64,000 nt of DNA from Sipunculus nudus (taxonomy: Eukaryota; Annelida; Sipuncula; Golfingiida; Sipunculidae), in the NCBI GenBank assembly GCA_026874595.1, contig CM049322.1, positions 39,364,840 through 39,428,839 of the forward strand. The letters are read 5' to 3'. The notes beneath the pieces are model-generated. The model was not told the DNA's origin, searched no databases, and was given only the letters and a program-made list of their open reading frames with translations. Of the stretch, positions 1 through 12,419 are shown piece after piece (the stretch's first letter is position 1; each line of letters starts with the position of its first letter). The position numbers and the translations under genes are program-made.

Positions 1-1170
1 GCTTGGATGTCTGCAGAGTAAACCTGAATGTAGGTGGTGCCACCTATCCTAAGATCAAGAGAGCTGTCCAGGATGTATAAACCTGCAAAATTTCAGGTGG
101 AAAAGTCAAACCACTGCTGAGAAATGAGTGATATCCCAAGGCAGATGAACAGAAAAATGGTTGTGCAAAAATGGTTGCAGGTGGCGCTACCATTTTTAGT
201 GTATGTTATAAAGCTATCAAAGGGCTACATTTGTGCAAAATTTTTAGCCTGATCAGTCAAATGGTTCATGTGATATGTGGGTTGACGTGTGGAAACAGAC
301 GCACAAATCGACACTGGGCAGCGAGGAAAGGTCAGAGGTCAACCAAAAATGAGGGCGCAGCAGTTCACATGTGACCTGATGATAAACCTGATTCACTTAA
401 AATGCAAACCAAGTTTTTTCAAACAGTTGAAAGTTATATTTCCAATAATCTGGGAATTCTGCATCTAGACATTGTGTCTAGACGTCTAGACACATTGTCT
501 AGACACCGGCCAGAGCCAGGTCAGTTTCCATGGTGATGTCTGGACCCCAACTGTTTGTACTGAGTGACCTCTTGACTTGGCTGCTGACACTCAGCATGTT
601 GTCCAATCTGTTTTCAAACACAGAAAGCCTTTTTCAATTGGCTACAATACATTTTTAAAGCTGTATTTACCCAATATATTCTTATAAAACTGGCAGAACC
701 CTACCATAGAATAATTCTTGTAAAGTTTAAACCAATCAGCTTAACAGTTTCATCATAAATCAGTGTATCAGCTAGAAGGGTTTAAAATTACATTTTCGCT
801 TGTAAAAAAACACATCAATGTAGGTGGCGCCACCAATACCTCAATTTCAGATGACATATGTGACATATTTCTGTGAAATATTGGACAATTTGGCTGGACA
901 GTTTCAGAGAAGAAGATTTTTAAAGCTTTTATAGCTTTTTTCCTATAAAATCTAAGAAAAGCTTTAAGAAAAAAATAAACAAAATCCGATAGAGTTTTTC
1001 AGATGACTGATTATTTGCAAAAAATTTGGTGATGCTAGCTTCTGCCTTTTTTGAGATAGCTATGGTTAACTTACAGACGTCAAATGATGCACGACACGAC
1101 GTACGGTGCCGCACCATCACATAAACTCACAGGTTCGCTAATGAGCACTGCACAGTGACTGTTGCATCTC
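1..1170. repeat. Dispersed repeat copies with GGTGGCGCCACC cores
   Basis: No gene seen. Segments near 30, 178 and 821 carry TAGGTGGYGCCACC-like palindromes in similar surroundings (TGCAAAATTTCAGG, AAATTTGGTGA, TGAGATAG.TATGGTTAAC). The stretch 820-1130 has a second copy at about 4020-4290, including the tail with GACGTACGG..CACCATC.CATAA.CTCAC. Confidence 0.55.
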
Positions 1171-2035
1171 CTTTGAACTCTGACCTCATTAAATATGCAT
1201 GGATTTTGCCCAGAATTTTACTTTGGTGAGATAATCTATTGGTATGTAGTTATGATGAGTTTCATGAAAATCAATCAAAACCCTGGTAAGTTAAACCCTG
1301 GTAGGCCATTCTCCCCACCCCAAATTTTTGATCTGCAATATAAAGAAGGGTCAATTCCTTTTGAACATTTATTTTTTTTTGTATATACTACATAGCTTAA
1401 TTAAAAGCAACAGCCTTTCACTGCATATATATGAATGTCCAAAAGGCTATGTATCCACCCCAAATATTTTCTATTTTTGGTTAGCCATGTTCATTGTAAA
1501 CTTTGCCCTATCACTTGTCAAGAATTTGACCTAAACATCACTTAACATTGCTTTTCCTTGTTCTTCTATCTTAACTGAAACCACATTATAATTTCTGGTC
1601 TGGTGATTACAAGAAACGCAAGATGCTCCTTAAATGAACCAGTCCCTAATGGTCCAGTAGGTAGCGCATACCAGTAAGAATGCTGAGCTGGCGCACTCAG
1701 AGGTGCCGGTAAGAATCTGTCAGCGGCAGATTTCCGCTTGTCTTAAACCTTCACTAAAAGTTTTAAAACAGACGGGAGATTTTTACTTCCAGAGAGCAAA
1801 GCTTCTTGATGCCAGGCACCCCTAGCTGAGTTGGTGACATGTCACTAGAGGACCAGAGCTGCAAAACTCTGTACCGTAAAATCTCCACTTAAAACCGCAC
1901 TTCCAATTAAAAACGCACCCAGACTTTGTGAGACCCCACAAGGGGTCCTAAGTTAAAAATCCTAAGGATCAAATGATATTAAAGAAGATATGTCTGAAAA
2001 AAATGTTCAATAGAAAATCACTGAATGGAGTCTGT
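1171..2035. other. No gene recognised
   Basis: AT-rich sequence without a convincing exon. A GC-richer patch at 1640-1770 (GGTCCAGTAGGTAGCGCATACC) may be part of a repeat but lacks a clear pol III B box. Confidence 0.4.
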
Positions 2036-2890
2036 TAGCCATATTTGATTTTGAGCAAGTCTGTAATTAAATAGGTCTGGAGTCCTCATAGGCACCAATG
2101 ATCCCTGTGAAATTAGAAAAGCTGCAGTAGGGTTGTTATTGAGATATCCCATGCTGAAGAAAATCGGGCTGTGGTGGCCATATTGGAATTCCAACAAGTC
2201 TGTAATTCAATAGGTCTGGAGCCCTCATATGTACCAACCATCCCTGTAAATTTGGGAAAGCTGAAGTGTTGTTGTTGAGTTATCATGCGCAAAAGAAAAT
2301 CAGCGATTGGGCTGTGGCGACCATATTGGAATTCCACCAGGTCTGTTATTCAATAGGTCTGCAGGCCCTATAGGTACCAATCATCACTGTGAATTTCGGA
2401 AAGCTGCAGAAGGATGTTGTTGAGTTATCGCCCGCAAAAGAAAATCAGCGACTGGGCTGTGGCATTCATATTGGAATTCCAACAGGTCTGTAATTCAATA
2501 AGTCTGGAGCCCTCATAGGTACGAACCACCCTTGTGAATTTGGAAAAGCTGCAGTATGTTGTTGTTGAGTTATCGCCCGCGAAAGAAAATCAGGGATTGG
2601 GCTGTGGTGGCCATATTGGAATTCTGACAAGTCTGTAATTCAAAAGGTCTGGAGCCACCACAGGAACTAATCATCCCTGTAAATTTGGAAAAGCTGCAGT
2701 ATGTTGTTGTTGAGTTATTGCGTGCGAAAGAAAATCAGCAATTTGACTAGGTGGCCATATTGGAATTCTGACAAGTCTGTTATTTGATAGGTCTGGAGCC
2801 AACATAGGTATTAATCATCCCTGTGATTTTGGGAGAGCTGCAGTATGTTGTTGTTGAGTTATCGCATGCGAAATAAAGTGTCACTGACGG
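2036..2890. repeat. Tandem repeat, about 144-bp unit, six diverged copies
   Basis: The phrase AATAGGTCTGGAGCC recurs at 2074, 2213, 2356, 2501, 2646 and 2790, a spacing of 139-145. Each unit also has CATATTGGAATTCCAACA, GAAAAGCTGCAGTATG and GTTGTTGAGTTATCGC. The array ends in GACGGAAGGACGGATGGACC. No coding frame runs through it. Confidence 0.85.
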
Positions 2891-4010
2891 AAGGACGGAT
2901 GGACCGACAGTGATCACTATAGGCCACCTCTTGTCAAGCGGGCCCTAATAACTTTAATACTGAATAAATACTAGTCTTGACATATAAACTGTCACACCCT
3001 ATATTATTTAAAATATTGTGGCATAAATACAATAAAAATAATACCCAACCATAAACAGCCATCTCACAAAACTCAATAGGCCATCCCACATGCTTATTTC
3101 ATAAAGACAAGTAGCATACAGACAGACAAGCTAATAATGGATATGTCATCATTTTTTTGCAAAGATAAAACACCAAATATTAATTATATATAAATCACTA
3201 CTAAATAGACACCTTAGCAATTATCTACTCTGAATTCCAATAAATTAATATAATGTTAATCACTCCTCTTGAAGTGTGTACCTGGGCCCTTAAACCAGGT
3301 ACTCAAGTTATTAATAGCACGGAGATAAATGAGCTCTGGTTCAAGGATCAAAATAACTTATTGTACAATGCAAACATAATCCTGTTAAATGAAGTAGGCT
3401 TCCTGGCAGGTGGCCAGGTTAACTATTGAATAAGGTGTGTTGTAAACTGCACATCTTGATTTAAGCTGCATTTTCTTATTGAAGTGATTAAGTGTCAGTT
3501 ATAGCAAAAGGTTTATAGTTGAGGTATCAAAATGCTGCTTTATCTCTCTTATTTAATTAATCCAACAGGTTATTTACTGTGCTACGCAAGATTTTACATG
3601 CACTGTATCAGCAGATTTCACTATAACTATAGAATTTCAGGATATTGAGTTGTGGTAGGAAGTGTTTATAAAAAAAATCATGTATTGGAAGAAAAAAAAT
3701 AACAGACGATCAATTATAAATTTATAATTTGATACCTACTATATTCCATATAATGAGGTACAGGTAACGGCCGAGTTGTTGACACTTGTTCACTGCATCA
3801 GGTGCAGATTTAGCAATACATTGTTTCCCATCTTTCAGATATATCTCTTACAGAACTAGAATATTTTTTTTACAAGTGCATACATAATTGTTTGTAATCG
3901 ATAATGCAAAAATGGAACCAACTTAAGCAAAAGAAGAAGTTCATATTTCTGTAACTTGGCCAAAATTCATCTAACCCAAACCAATTGAACAAACTTAAGA
4001 GAGCTTATCT
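2891..4010. other. No gene recognised
   Basis: AT-rich unique-looking sequence with short T and A tracts; no exon or strong repeat seen. Confidence 0.4.
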
Positions 4011-4019
4011 CTGGGTTGA

Positions 4020-4300
4020 TCTGTTAATTATTGAACAATCTTGCTGAATTATTCTATGGAAGAAGATTTTCAAAGTTTTTTTTTCAGCTTTTTCCCCGTA
4101 AAATGTAGGTTAATGCAGGTGGCGCTACAACAAAACGCTTAATCCCACAACACTGAATATGTGACAGATTTTTGCATAAAATTTGGTGAGTTTTGAGATA
4201 GTATGGGTTAACGTACAGATGATGGACGACGACCTACAGATGCAGCCACACCATCTCATAAGCTCACCAGTTCTCTTAAAAGGAAAACAACCTATCATAG
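4020..4300 (+). repeat. Second copy of the 820-1130 dispersed repeat
   Basis: Shares GAAGAAGATTTT, CAGCTTTTTCC, CAGGTGGCGCTAC, AAATTTGGTGA, TGAGATAG and a GATGGACGACGAC tail with 820-1130, in a slightly rearranged order. Confidence 0.55.
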
Positions 4301-5369
4301 ATATTTATAATCGATATTTGGCACCATTTACATTCAGTAACATTATGAAAACACTTCTTAAGTGAAAGTCTGCCCCATGTTCCATAGTATAAGGCTACTA
4401 TTAGCTACACACATATCACAAACGGAGTCAATTATGTACAAATTTAAATATAATTTCTTGGAAATATATCCCATAAAATGGCACAATTTCTAAATGTAAT
4501 TAATAACAGTTTCACGTGAAATATTTTTTAACTGTAAGCAAATAAAATAAACTCTTGAAAATGAGTGGAATTCTGACCAAGGGAAAAGGATTTATGAAAA
4601 AATAATAAATGTCCCCCCACAGTTGGAGGGTATTTGCCTCAGTTTAGCTGGTACCACAAGATGTTTTGTGTACAGTTTGTCTGTTTTGTTTAAAATAAAT
4701 AATGTATATAATATGTGGAGAACTTGCCAAAGTTGATACCAACTGTAGTCAAAACATGTCCAACGAGGACATCTAGGGGGAAAATCTGGCAAATCAGAAA
4801 AGCCCAAGAACTCCATATGGCACAAGATGGATTTTCTCTTTGTCAACATAAACATATGTCTTAGGGTTCGCGTAATATACATACATATTTTTATCTAAAT
4901 AAACCATAGCATGAATTTGTATTTTACTGTGCAAAATTACTGTATTTGTATAATTGATGTATTTGATTAAATACTGTACAAATTCAAATAAATACATATA
5001 AATATATCTGTATCCATATCTGTCATATGCACCATGCAGCTAGCCTTCTACTATTACTAAATTGAACTTTGTTGTGACAATATTAATATGTCAGTAAGAA
5101 CTATGATAAATGAACACTGGTATATGAGTACACATGAAATATATCTGTAGTGCTGAAAATAAATATATTTTCTGGGAAACCATTTATAAAATTATTTCTA
5201 AATTCTATCTGATGTCTTGTATTTGTTTTAAAAATCAATCACTTGTATTTTTATTGTTGATACAACATATTTGTATTTGTGAAATTGTGTTTGACCCCAG
5301 GTCTGACGTGCACCATGTTTGATAACAGCTTGAAGACAAACAAGCTGATACATGTAGCAATCACACTGC

Positions 5370-5798
5370 AGGCTTGGGTCAAGTACAGGGGGTCTATACT
5401 TCAGTACAAGTACAAGTACTTCAGCTTTTGACAAGTACCGTATTATTTAATTCATTCAGATTAAAAGGCTCACAAAATGTTCTGAATGTTCTTTATGAAT
5501 AATAAATATTGCAAGCTTCAGAATTATAATGTGAGCAGTTAATAACTGAGATATAGCTGGCAACAACTTTCTATCATTCTTTCATAGTGCCACCTGAACA
5601 TCACAAGGTTTGATCATGCTGTGTTTATGGTTAGTATATGTTTCTTTTTATTTATATCTTATACTTGACTAGTACCTGATTTTTCAAGTACATTTTTGGC
5701 AAGTACAAGTACTGTCCTTAGTTAAAAGTGCCAAGTACAGGGCAAGTACTCAGATATTTGTACTTAAGTACAAGTACATGTATTTAACCCAAGCCTGT
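5370..5798. mobile_element. Short inverted-repeat element rich in AAGTAC
   Basis: Begins CAGGCTTGGGTCAAGTACA and ends with the inverse (ATTTAACCCAAGCCTG). Both flanks are packed with AAGTACAAGTAC words, and the centre is AT-rich. No coding capacity. A related end lies at 52613 (GCAGGCTTGGGTTCAAACAC). Confidence 0.6.
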
Positions 5799-5799
5799 A

Positions 5800-8130
5800 A
5801 CAAAATCTTTTCTTAGCAGGAATTAATTACATCTCATTAATCATATTCCCAGAACAACCAGAAATGAATTCTCCAAAATAAGACAGGTGAATAGCCTCCT
5901 TTAAAGATATCTCTAGGAACATCCTTATCAATATCAGCTTTTCCTTATCAGTGCTGCTGGGGAGGAGGTAAGGTGCCAAATAATAATTCTTGCTGGGCTA
6001 CAGATAAAAGATAAAAATCAACTCATATTCTCAAGTCAATAAGGTATTGACCCCATTGTACCAATGAAAGGTTTACAAGTGACATCATAACTTCCAGGTC
6101 TGGGAGGTAGCCCAAACATTCAGCGACAATCAGGAATGGAGTCTACGATTAGACACATATCCAAACTAGAATCTTACGCATATCAGTTAATAAGGAGTAC
6201 TATGAATATTACTTAAAACCCCCCATCAATGGTTCCCTCATAGGTCCCATGATGTCACCTAAGGATAGACTCCAAAGCCTTCCCAGCATGCCTTGCCAGG
6301 TTGTAAACAAAGCATGATGGAGACAACAATTATCTGATTTTATTGAGAGCAGCACCAATATTGATCATTAAGTTACAATTTATGTCCCAACTGAGTCAGC
6401 ACAACTGTATTATGGGTAATATGCAGGGGTTTTTGCATGTCCTCACACTAGAATGCTGAATATTGTGATTTGAACCACTTTGGTCAGATTTGGGTAAATT
6501 TTACAGGGTAAACTCTTTGTAATGCAAAAAAAGTAAAACCAAAACATTTTTTGTTTATAGGCCTGAAGCTACCTGGGAGGCTGGAACATGGTTGGCCTTG
6601 ATACCAGGCTGAGACTGGCACAAACGGAGGCATGCGTTCCATATTCGCCTTGAATCTGATGATGGGAAATATGCTAGCACAGACTTCTGGTTGCAAGAAG
6701 GATTAAATAAATGAATCAAATGCAGCTTAGACTACGTTCACTCTACCTATCTCATCTTATTTCGCTGCTGCCATACTTGATAGGTGCCCCACCCCCCAAG
6801 TATAACATCATTTATCCTGTAGATAAACTATATAAGAGCTATGAGCTTTATTCCCCAAGGCATGAACTATGGTCACCTGTGACCTGCCCAGGTAATTAAC
6901 CCTTTGTGTATCAGAACACTTCAATAATTAGCTCTAGATAAGATGTTTATCCTTTTATGATAAGACTTGTTTATTCAATTCATTTTCTCCTTTTATCAGT
7001 TTATTTTGCAAATATCCAAAATTTCTCTTGTTAGGCTGTTCTCAAAGATGATATCCATAACTGAACAAGGTTATACTAATAAAAGTGGTATTGCATGGTT
7101 ACCTGGTACACATTTTATTTTAATTACTCCTAATATAAAACACTCAGTCTTGTTTTTCTTATATAGAACTGCATATCAGATAAATAGTCAGCTTAAATAC
7201 ACACGACTACCTTCATTAACAAAGTGTCTTTATTTATTATGACATTTATGTCCACGCAGTTTATGTGCTATATTGTGTTGGTGGTGACATTTTTGGCATT
7301 CAATTTCAAGTATATACGACCAGCACAAGAAAGGCGGTCACAACAAAATTATGCTGAAACAGAACGTAATTTAACTAGAGACAGTGTGTGATATACCTTA
7401 TATAACGTTTATAGCCCTTTAAGTTTGAGAATTTTGCATCCATATTGTATCACACACACACTGCGCCATTGATAACAAAACGTCAAAATGCGCGCGCTCA
7501 CATCAACATAAAAACATTCCCAAGTCAGACGATAATTTGTATACCTACGGCGTCATTAACGTCTCAGCAGTCATAGCTACACATTAACAAAGTAAACACA
7601 TGTGTATTTTACCTTGTGTTGTTGTTTTCTGCTTTTTATCGAGGTCTTTAGACTTGATATTTGAGGTTCACTCAAGGTGTGTTCCCGGAATGAAGGTGTT
7701 CTATCCACATGTTGCCATGCTCTCAACTCTGAGGTCAAGGTCACGTGGCTTCGTCTGAGCAGCCTACGGAACGGTAGTTCTTTGATGTGTTTCCGCGGGG
7801 TTTGGAGGGGAGGGGTCGCGTCTTGAGCATGGCTCGGTATACATATGCGTTATATGTTTAATGAACACTGTTAACTCGAGCTTAACCTAGCGTTAAGGTA
7901 AATGACCTTGAAAGCAGTTAACAGGATATATGGGTACTTTTCCATAGACAGAGTGGCAGGGCTTCTGTCCAAACAGGAGAGGGGTATGTGTTTTTCATTA
8001 AAATAAAAAAAATTAATTGGAATTTGTATAAGAGAAATGTAATTATTTAATCTATATAGGCCTACCGGTAAATATATATACAGACGACACCACTTATTTG
8101 CAAGTCGGTTAACAGAAAATGCCGCTTATT
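5800..8130. other. No firm gene; AT-rich with one GC-richer patch
   Basis: Mostly AT-rich. A possible 83-nt exon on the minus strand lies at 6573-6655. At 7680-7850 the sequence is richer in CG and in G runs (CGCGGGGTTTGGAGGGGAGG), perhaps a small CpG-rich element, but no transcript could be built. Confidence 0.35.
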
Positions 8131-8134
8131 TGCT

Positions 8135-8259
8135 TATATTCTCCTGTACATGACTGTAATAGACTACCCCTTCCCCATATCAACCCCCATAAGTGCATAT
8201 ATATATATATATATATGTATGTACATGCAGTATTTATATATATATATATGTATATATAC

Positions 8260-8311
<52 letters not shown>

Positions 8312-8378
8312 GCACTTATGGGGGTTGATATGGGGAATTTAAGGGGTAGTCTATTACAGTCATCTACAGGAGAATATA
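8135..8378. repeat. Large inverted repeat around an (AT)n core
   Basis: The left arm 8135-8197 is the near-perfect reverse complement of the right arm 8311-8378. Shared words are GACTGTAATAGACTACCCC, CCCCATATCAACCCCC and ATAAGTGCA. About 110 bp of (TA)n/(TG)n lies between. It could fold into one very long hairpin. Confidence 0.85.
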
Positions 8379-8399
8379 TATACTAACTGTACATTGAGG

Positions 8400-9055
8400 A
8401 ATATTGGTACTCCCTGTTTTTCCATCATATTATTGGGGGAGGGGGCCGGGTGGCTGAGCGTGTCATGTAAAAGAGGAAATATTCTTCATCTGTTAATTCA
8501 TGGAAATTAAATACGTTATAACACACAGTTAAAAAAGATGAGGAAACATATGCCCTCTTTCATTGCTTAGCAAATTAGAAAGCACGTACAGAGCCCATAC
8601 CTCCGCCATTTTAAGTATCAACTTCCAGGTCCACCCATAAATATAATGAACACGTGGCCAACCACGCATGCCTCATTGATTAATTGACATTCATTGGAAA
8701 AATTGATGTTGTTAAAAACAAACATTTTTTGAAACAAAGAAAAGGGGACATTAAATTGTCCATCTGTAACAAAACGTCAGTGAAATGGATTTAGGCCTTC
8801 AATTTATAGATAGTATAAGGTGAAAAAAATTATAAAAGCCACCCAGTTGTACATGCACAAACTGACTTAATGATGGTAAATTTATCAAGAAATCCAGGGG
8901 TCTTATGATCACCCTGTGAATTCCTGTGCATGATGGTGGGTGATAAAGAAAATAAAAAAAAAAACAATTCATACATTTCCCAGTTTACATTGTGCCAATT
9001 CACAAGTGTACAGAAAACAAACTAAAAACGTGACAGATAAGGATGAACAGAACAT
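8400..9055. other. No gene recognised
   Basis: AT-rich; no exon, only short A-rich tracts and a G-run near 8440. Confidence 0.4.
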
Positions 9056-9059
9056 GATT

Positions 9060-9995
9060 GATCAGAGAAAAGTTCTGTAGAGATGCCATCTTGAAAACAA
9101 TTAGACTGAATTTATACTAATTTTGTTCCCCTTCCTTAAAAGAATTGTTTTCTCTGATATGAAAATTAAAATATTAATACTCTATGACATACCTTGGAGA
9201 AAGCAGGAAAGACAATTACATCCTGCACAAAGTTAGTCAACATAGTTGGCGCGACCTGCGGGCTCGTGCGGGGCAAGATCAGATAGCAGTAACATGCTGA
9301 ATATTCTTGTTAAATTTTGTGCTGGAGGCTGCAGCCGTTTCTGAGATATTTGGTAACAGACATTGCATCATGTATGCAAACACAACAAATAGTCAAATTT
9401 TGCGATCGACAAAATCTGAACTTCCCTAATGACGCCAATTTGAAAATAATTTGACTGGATTTATTCCTCTTCCTTTAAGGAATTGTTTACTTTGATATGA
9501 GAACCAAAATAGTTTAAAAAAAAAAACAGAAAAGACCATTACAACCGACAGAGAGTAGAGCAACACACACATGGCGCCACCTGCAAGTCAAAATCAAATA
9601 GCAGTCACATGGTCAATATCCTTGTGAAATTTGGTGCTGAAAGCTACAGCTTTTCCTAGGATATTTCGTAACACACATGGCATTATGTATGGAAATACAA
9701 CAAATTGTAAAATTTTGAGACCAACAAAACATTTAACTTCCGTTAAGACGCAATCTTGAAAATTATTTGACTGTAATCATACTTTTTTTATTCCCCTTCC
9801 TCTAAGGAACTGTTGACTATGATATGAAAGCCAAACGTTAATACTTAAAGACTTATTTTGGAAGGAGAGGAAAGATCATTTTAACCAAGAGAAGTGGCGC
9901 CAGAAAAAGCTTATTCGTACATATTCATCACATGATAAAAAAAAGTTTCATGACGACAGCTGAAGCGGCTGCTGAGATATTTGGTAACAGATGGC
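9060..9995. repeat. Diverged tandem repeat, unit about 315-345 bp, near three copies
   Basis: The block (CATCTTGAAAAcAATT.GACTG, CCCCTTCCT.TAAGGAATTGTTT, GATATGA, GCTGAGATATTTGGTAACA) starts near 9080, 9428 and 9744. Two of the copies carry GGCGCCAC or GTGGCGCC cores. Confidence 0.7.
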
Positions 9996-10264
9996 GGACG
10001 CTGCGCCAGCGCATCAGTTCATAGTGAACTAGTAAGTGAGTGATTTGTGAGTATTCCGCAGGAGAGCCAAAGCCAGCCGACCCCAGTAACCATGCATGAC
10101 GGCAAAGCATATATTGGCGGAGAAAGTCTATAGAAACGTAAGCATGTCAAAGAAGCCCTGACGTTCGTTCTCTCTTGATTGTCGCCCCGAACATCTAGAG
10201 TTACGAACCATGCATATTTGAGGAAATATCAATTCTCAAAGGTCCCCAAGCCTTATACTAGATA

Positions 10265-10690
10265 CATGTATGCAATCCAGGGGCGGATCTAGGGTTTAGG
10301 AAAAAGAGGGGTCAAACCCAGGAGGTCCAGAGAAAGGTCCGTAAAAGGGGTTCTAGGCCGCAAAAATTGGTCTGAAACTCATAGGAAAGGTTGCGGCGGC
10401 GGAAAAAGGGGAAGGGGGTGGGGGTCGGGCTGGATCCGTTTCTTCAATCGCCGATCGATCGAAAAAAAATAGCCTCGCCCGCCAACTTTTTAAATAGCCC
10501 CCCCCCCCTTTCCTTACCCTCTCCCCTCCCCCTCTTCTACAGGGGCGGATCCAGGATTTAGGAAAAGGAGGGGTCCAATCCACGTGGAGTAAAGTCATAA
10601 CCTTAAAAGGTTCCTAGGTCCGGAAAAGGGGGCGGGGGGAGGTTGCAGGCCGCAAAAATTCGTCAGAAACCCATGAAAAAGGTTGCAGCG
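10265..10690. mobile_element. hAT-like element ends (CAGGGGCGGATCYAG), two nested copies
   Basis: CAGGGGCGGATCTAGG at 10278 and CAGGGGCGGATCCAGG at 10540 begin two similar segments (GTTTAGGAAAAAGAGGGGTC; CCGCAAAAATT; ATAGGAAAGGTTGC). Related ends are at 43860-44056 and 57340-57480. The TIR resembles non-autonomous hAT elements. No transposase. Confidence 0.55.
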
Positions 10691-10893
10691 GCTGCAGGTC
10701 AGATGATTTATTGATTACAGCTCAAGTGCAAAACTGTGACGTAAGACTAATATTGCCCCCAAATTTCAGGTGTTGAAACCGGAAAGTTCAGTCATCAAAC
10801 AAAAAACCCTGTCAAGACGAACGTATGATAATGTGAACCATTGTTTATAATTGAGCAAAGCGCGTCACGGCGACACGACACCGTGCTCATCAG

Positions 10894-11043
10894 GTTCTGC
10901 TTGGGCTAGCGCCAGTGCTACATTGAAGCTTTTGCTTATAGCTGGAGCAATTCTATATATAGCCATACTAATTATCATGGTCACAACATGTTTATTTTTA
11001 TCCCCTCTCTGGTCTGACAGTCTCTGTTACATTCAATACCGTT
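10894..11043 (+). pseudogene. Possible lone claudin-like exon 2
   Basis: After ctcatcag the phase-1 frame reads G-S-A-W and a long hydrophobic run (LKLLLIAGAILYIAILIIMV) ending TTC. Exon 2 of genes A and B begins E-S-P-W and G-P-V-W in the same phase and also encodes a span ending in Cys. The hydrophobic stretch is about four residues longer and no donor is found at the expected end, so this is a relic or a coincidence. Confidence 0.2.
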
Positions 11044-11299
11044 ATTTTCATCTCTGTGTATGACAATTACGAGTCAGCTAAAGTCCTTTATGATAGCTTT
11101 TAAACGTTATAGATCTGCGCCCACGTATGAGGCAGCCTTCAGATTCGCAGAAAAGATTTGTTAAAAGAAAGACATACAAGACAGGGGCTGATACAGGATT
11201 TTAGAATAGGGGGCACAGAGGGAGGGAGGAGGGATGATAAAATTTGACTGCAATGGCGCAGTCTGGGAGAACGGAAACAGCGACACCTTACGCAGAGAC

Positions 11300-11580
11300 A
11301 AATAACTAATTAATGAGAGCCCGGTCTTTCAGAATCAGTTTGGATAAGTAGCAACAGAAACAGAAATTACAGATGAGCAGCAGCAGTTTCCTCAGTGACA
11401 GGGGTCTTTTCCAATACCTGAAGTGTATTAACAGCAGATAATCCACTGATCCTTTTATAAAAGTAAATCCAAAAATGCCGATCCCACCGCACATAGGCTG
11501 TTATTAGTTTTGATTAAATATCCCTTGTTTATAATACAGTAATCAAAACACATTAAACAAGGATATTTCGTGGCAGGACA
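11300..11580. repeat. Dispersed repeat with TTTATAAAA..CCGCACA.AGGCTG
   Basis: Shares CCGCACATAGGCTGTT, TTTATAATA and the AATCAAAACA block with 14170-14400; parts also recur at 12760-12920. Non-coding. Confidence 0.5.
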
Positions 11581-11689
11581 GACGAATCTAAGTTTTGCAA
11601 AGACCATCAACTAACTAGAAAACGGGCAGTTGACAAGCGACTACACGTATCCGCGAAATCACAGACATGGGTAAAGTAGGCCTAATAGG

Positions 11690-12120
11690 CAATTGAAGGC
11701 ATTGCATGTTCCTGACCTGCCTATAAATTGGTGACATCAGAGATGGCAATAAAATTCACCAAAAACCCAATCCACAGATGGATACAACATGCAAGATTTC
11801 AGGCCGAGACACCAATCCACCACTAAGAAAATGTGCATCAATGTAGTCTATAAAAAGGGACGGCAGGTGGCGCCATCTGCCTGGTCTGTAACAAAGCTAT
11901 CAAGGACGGATACACAGGCAAAATATAAGAATGAGACATCCATCCACTCCAGGGATATGAGAGATTTTCACTCAAAGCAAAAAAGACAGATGGACGCCAC
12001 ACGAAAACAATTGTAGATGGCGCCACCAGTCTTGAGTACGAGATGGAGGTATCTTAGATAAATGGGCATGCACAATTTCAGGCCAATATGTCAATATAGT
12101 CATTTGGTCACAAAAGAGTA
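11690..12120. repeat. Dispersed repeat with two GGCGCC cores
   Basis: CAGGTGGCGCCATC at 11865 and GATGGCGCCACC at 12016 lie in a copy of the family seen at 1-200 and 32090-32310 (CATGCAAGATTTCAGGCC; TATAAAAAGGGAC). Confidence 0.55.
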
Positions 12121-12309
12121 TATTTTACCTTGAATTATGCACAATTCCTCGACTGGGTTGGTTGCCTTCAACTTACACCGAAAGGGCTCTGGTGAAATAT
12201 AGGGAAAACAGCCCGTGATGGCTTCCTCAGCAAGTACAATACCCCTACAATATCAGCTTAGAGGATCAAATTAGCGGTACCCCAGTAACGGGACGAAAGC
12301 CAGATCCTG

Positions 12310-12410
12310 TAGAGAGGTAAGCCCTGTGGGGTAGGACGCAGCCTAATAGCAAAAGCTTTGGACTTCGAAGCTCACGGTCCCCGGTTTGAACCCCGCCGGT
12401 GCCTCAACGG
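12310..12410 (+). repeat. tRNA-like SINE sequence
   Basis: A B-box-like GGTTTGAACCC at 12383-12393 follows an A-box-like region (GCCTAATAGCAAAAGC). It does not fold as a full cloverleaf by eye, so it is called SINE-derived, not a tRNA gene. Confidence 0.4.
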
Positions 12411-12419
12411 CATAATAGT

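Noticed and set aside
2036-2890. CRISPR-like array
   Set aside because: Units are 144 bp with no conserved short repeat and unique spacers, in an animal genome; it is a diverged satellite.
8109-8386. Tyr/Ile-rich frames on both strands
   Set aside because: Translation of the TA core and arms of the inverted repeat at 8135-8378.
10353-10598. Pro/Arg-rich minus-strand frame
   Set aside because: Runs through hAT-like element ends and a poly-C tract.
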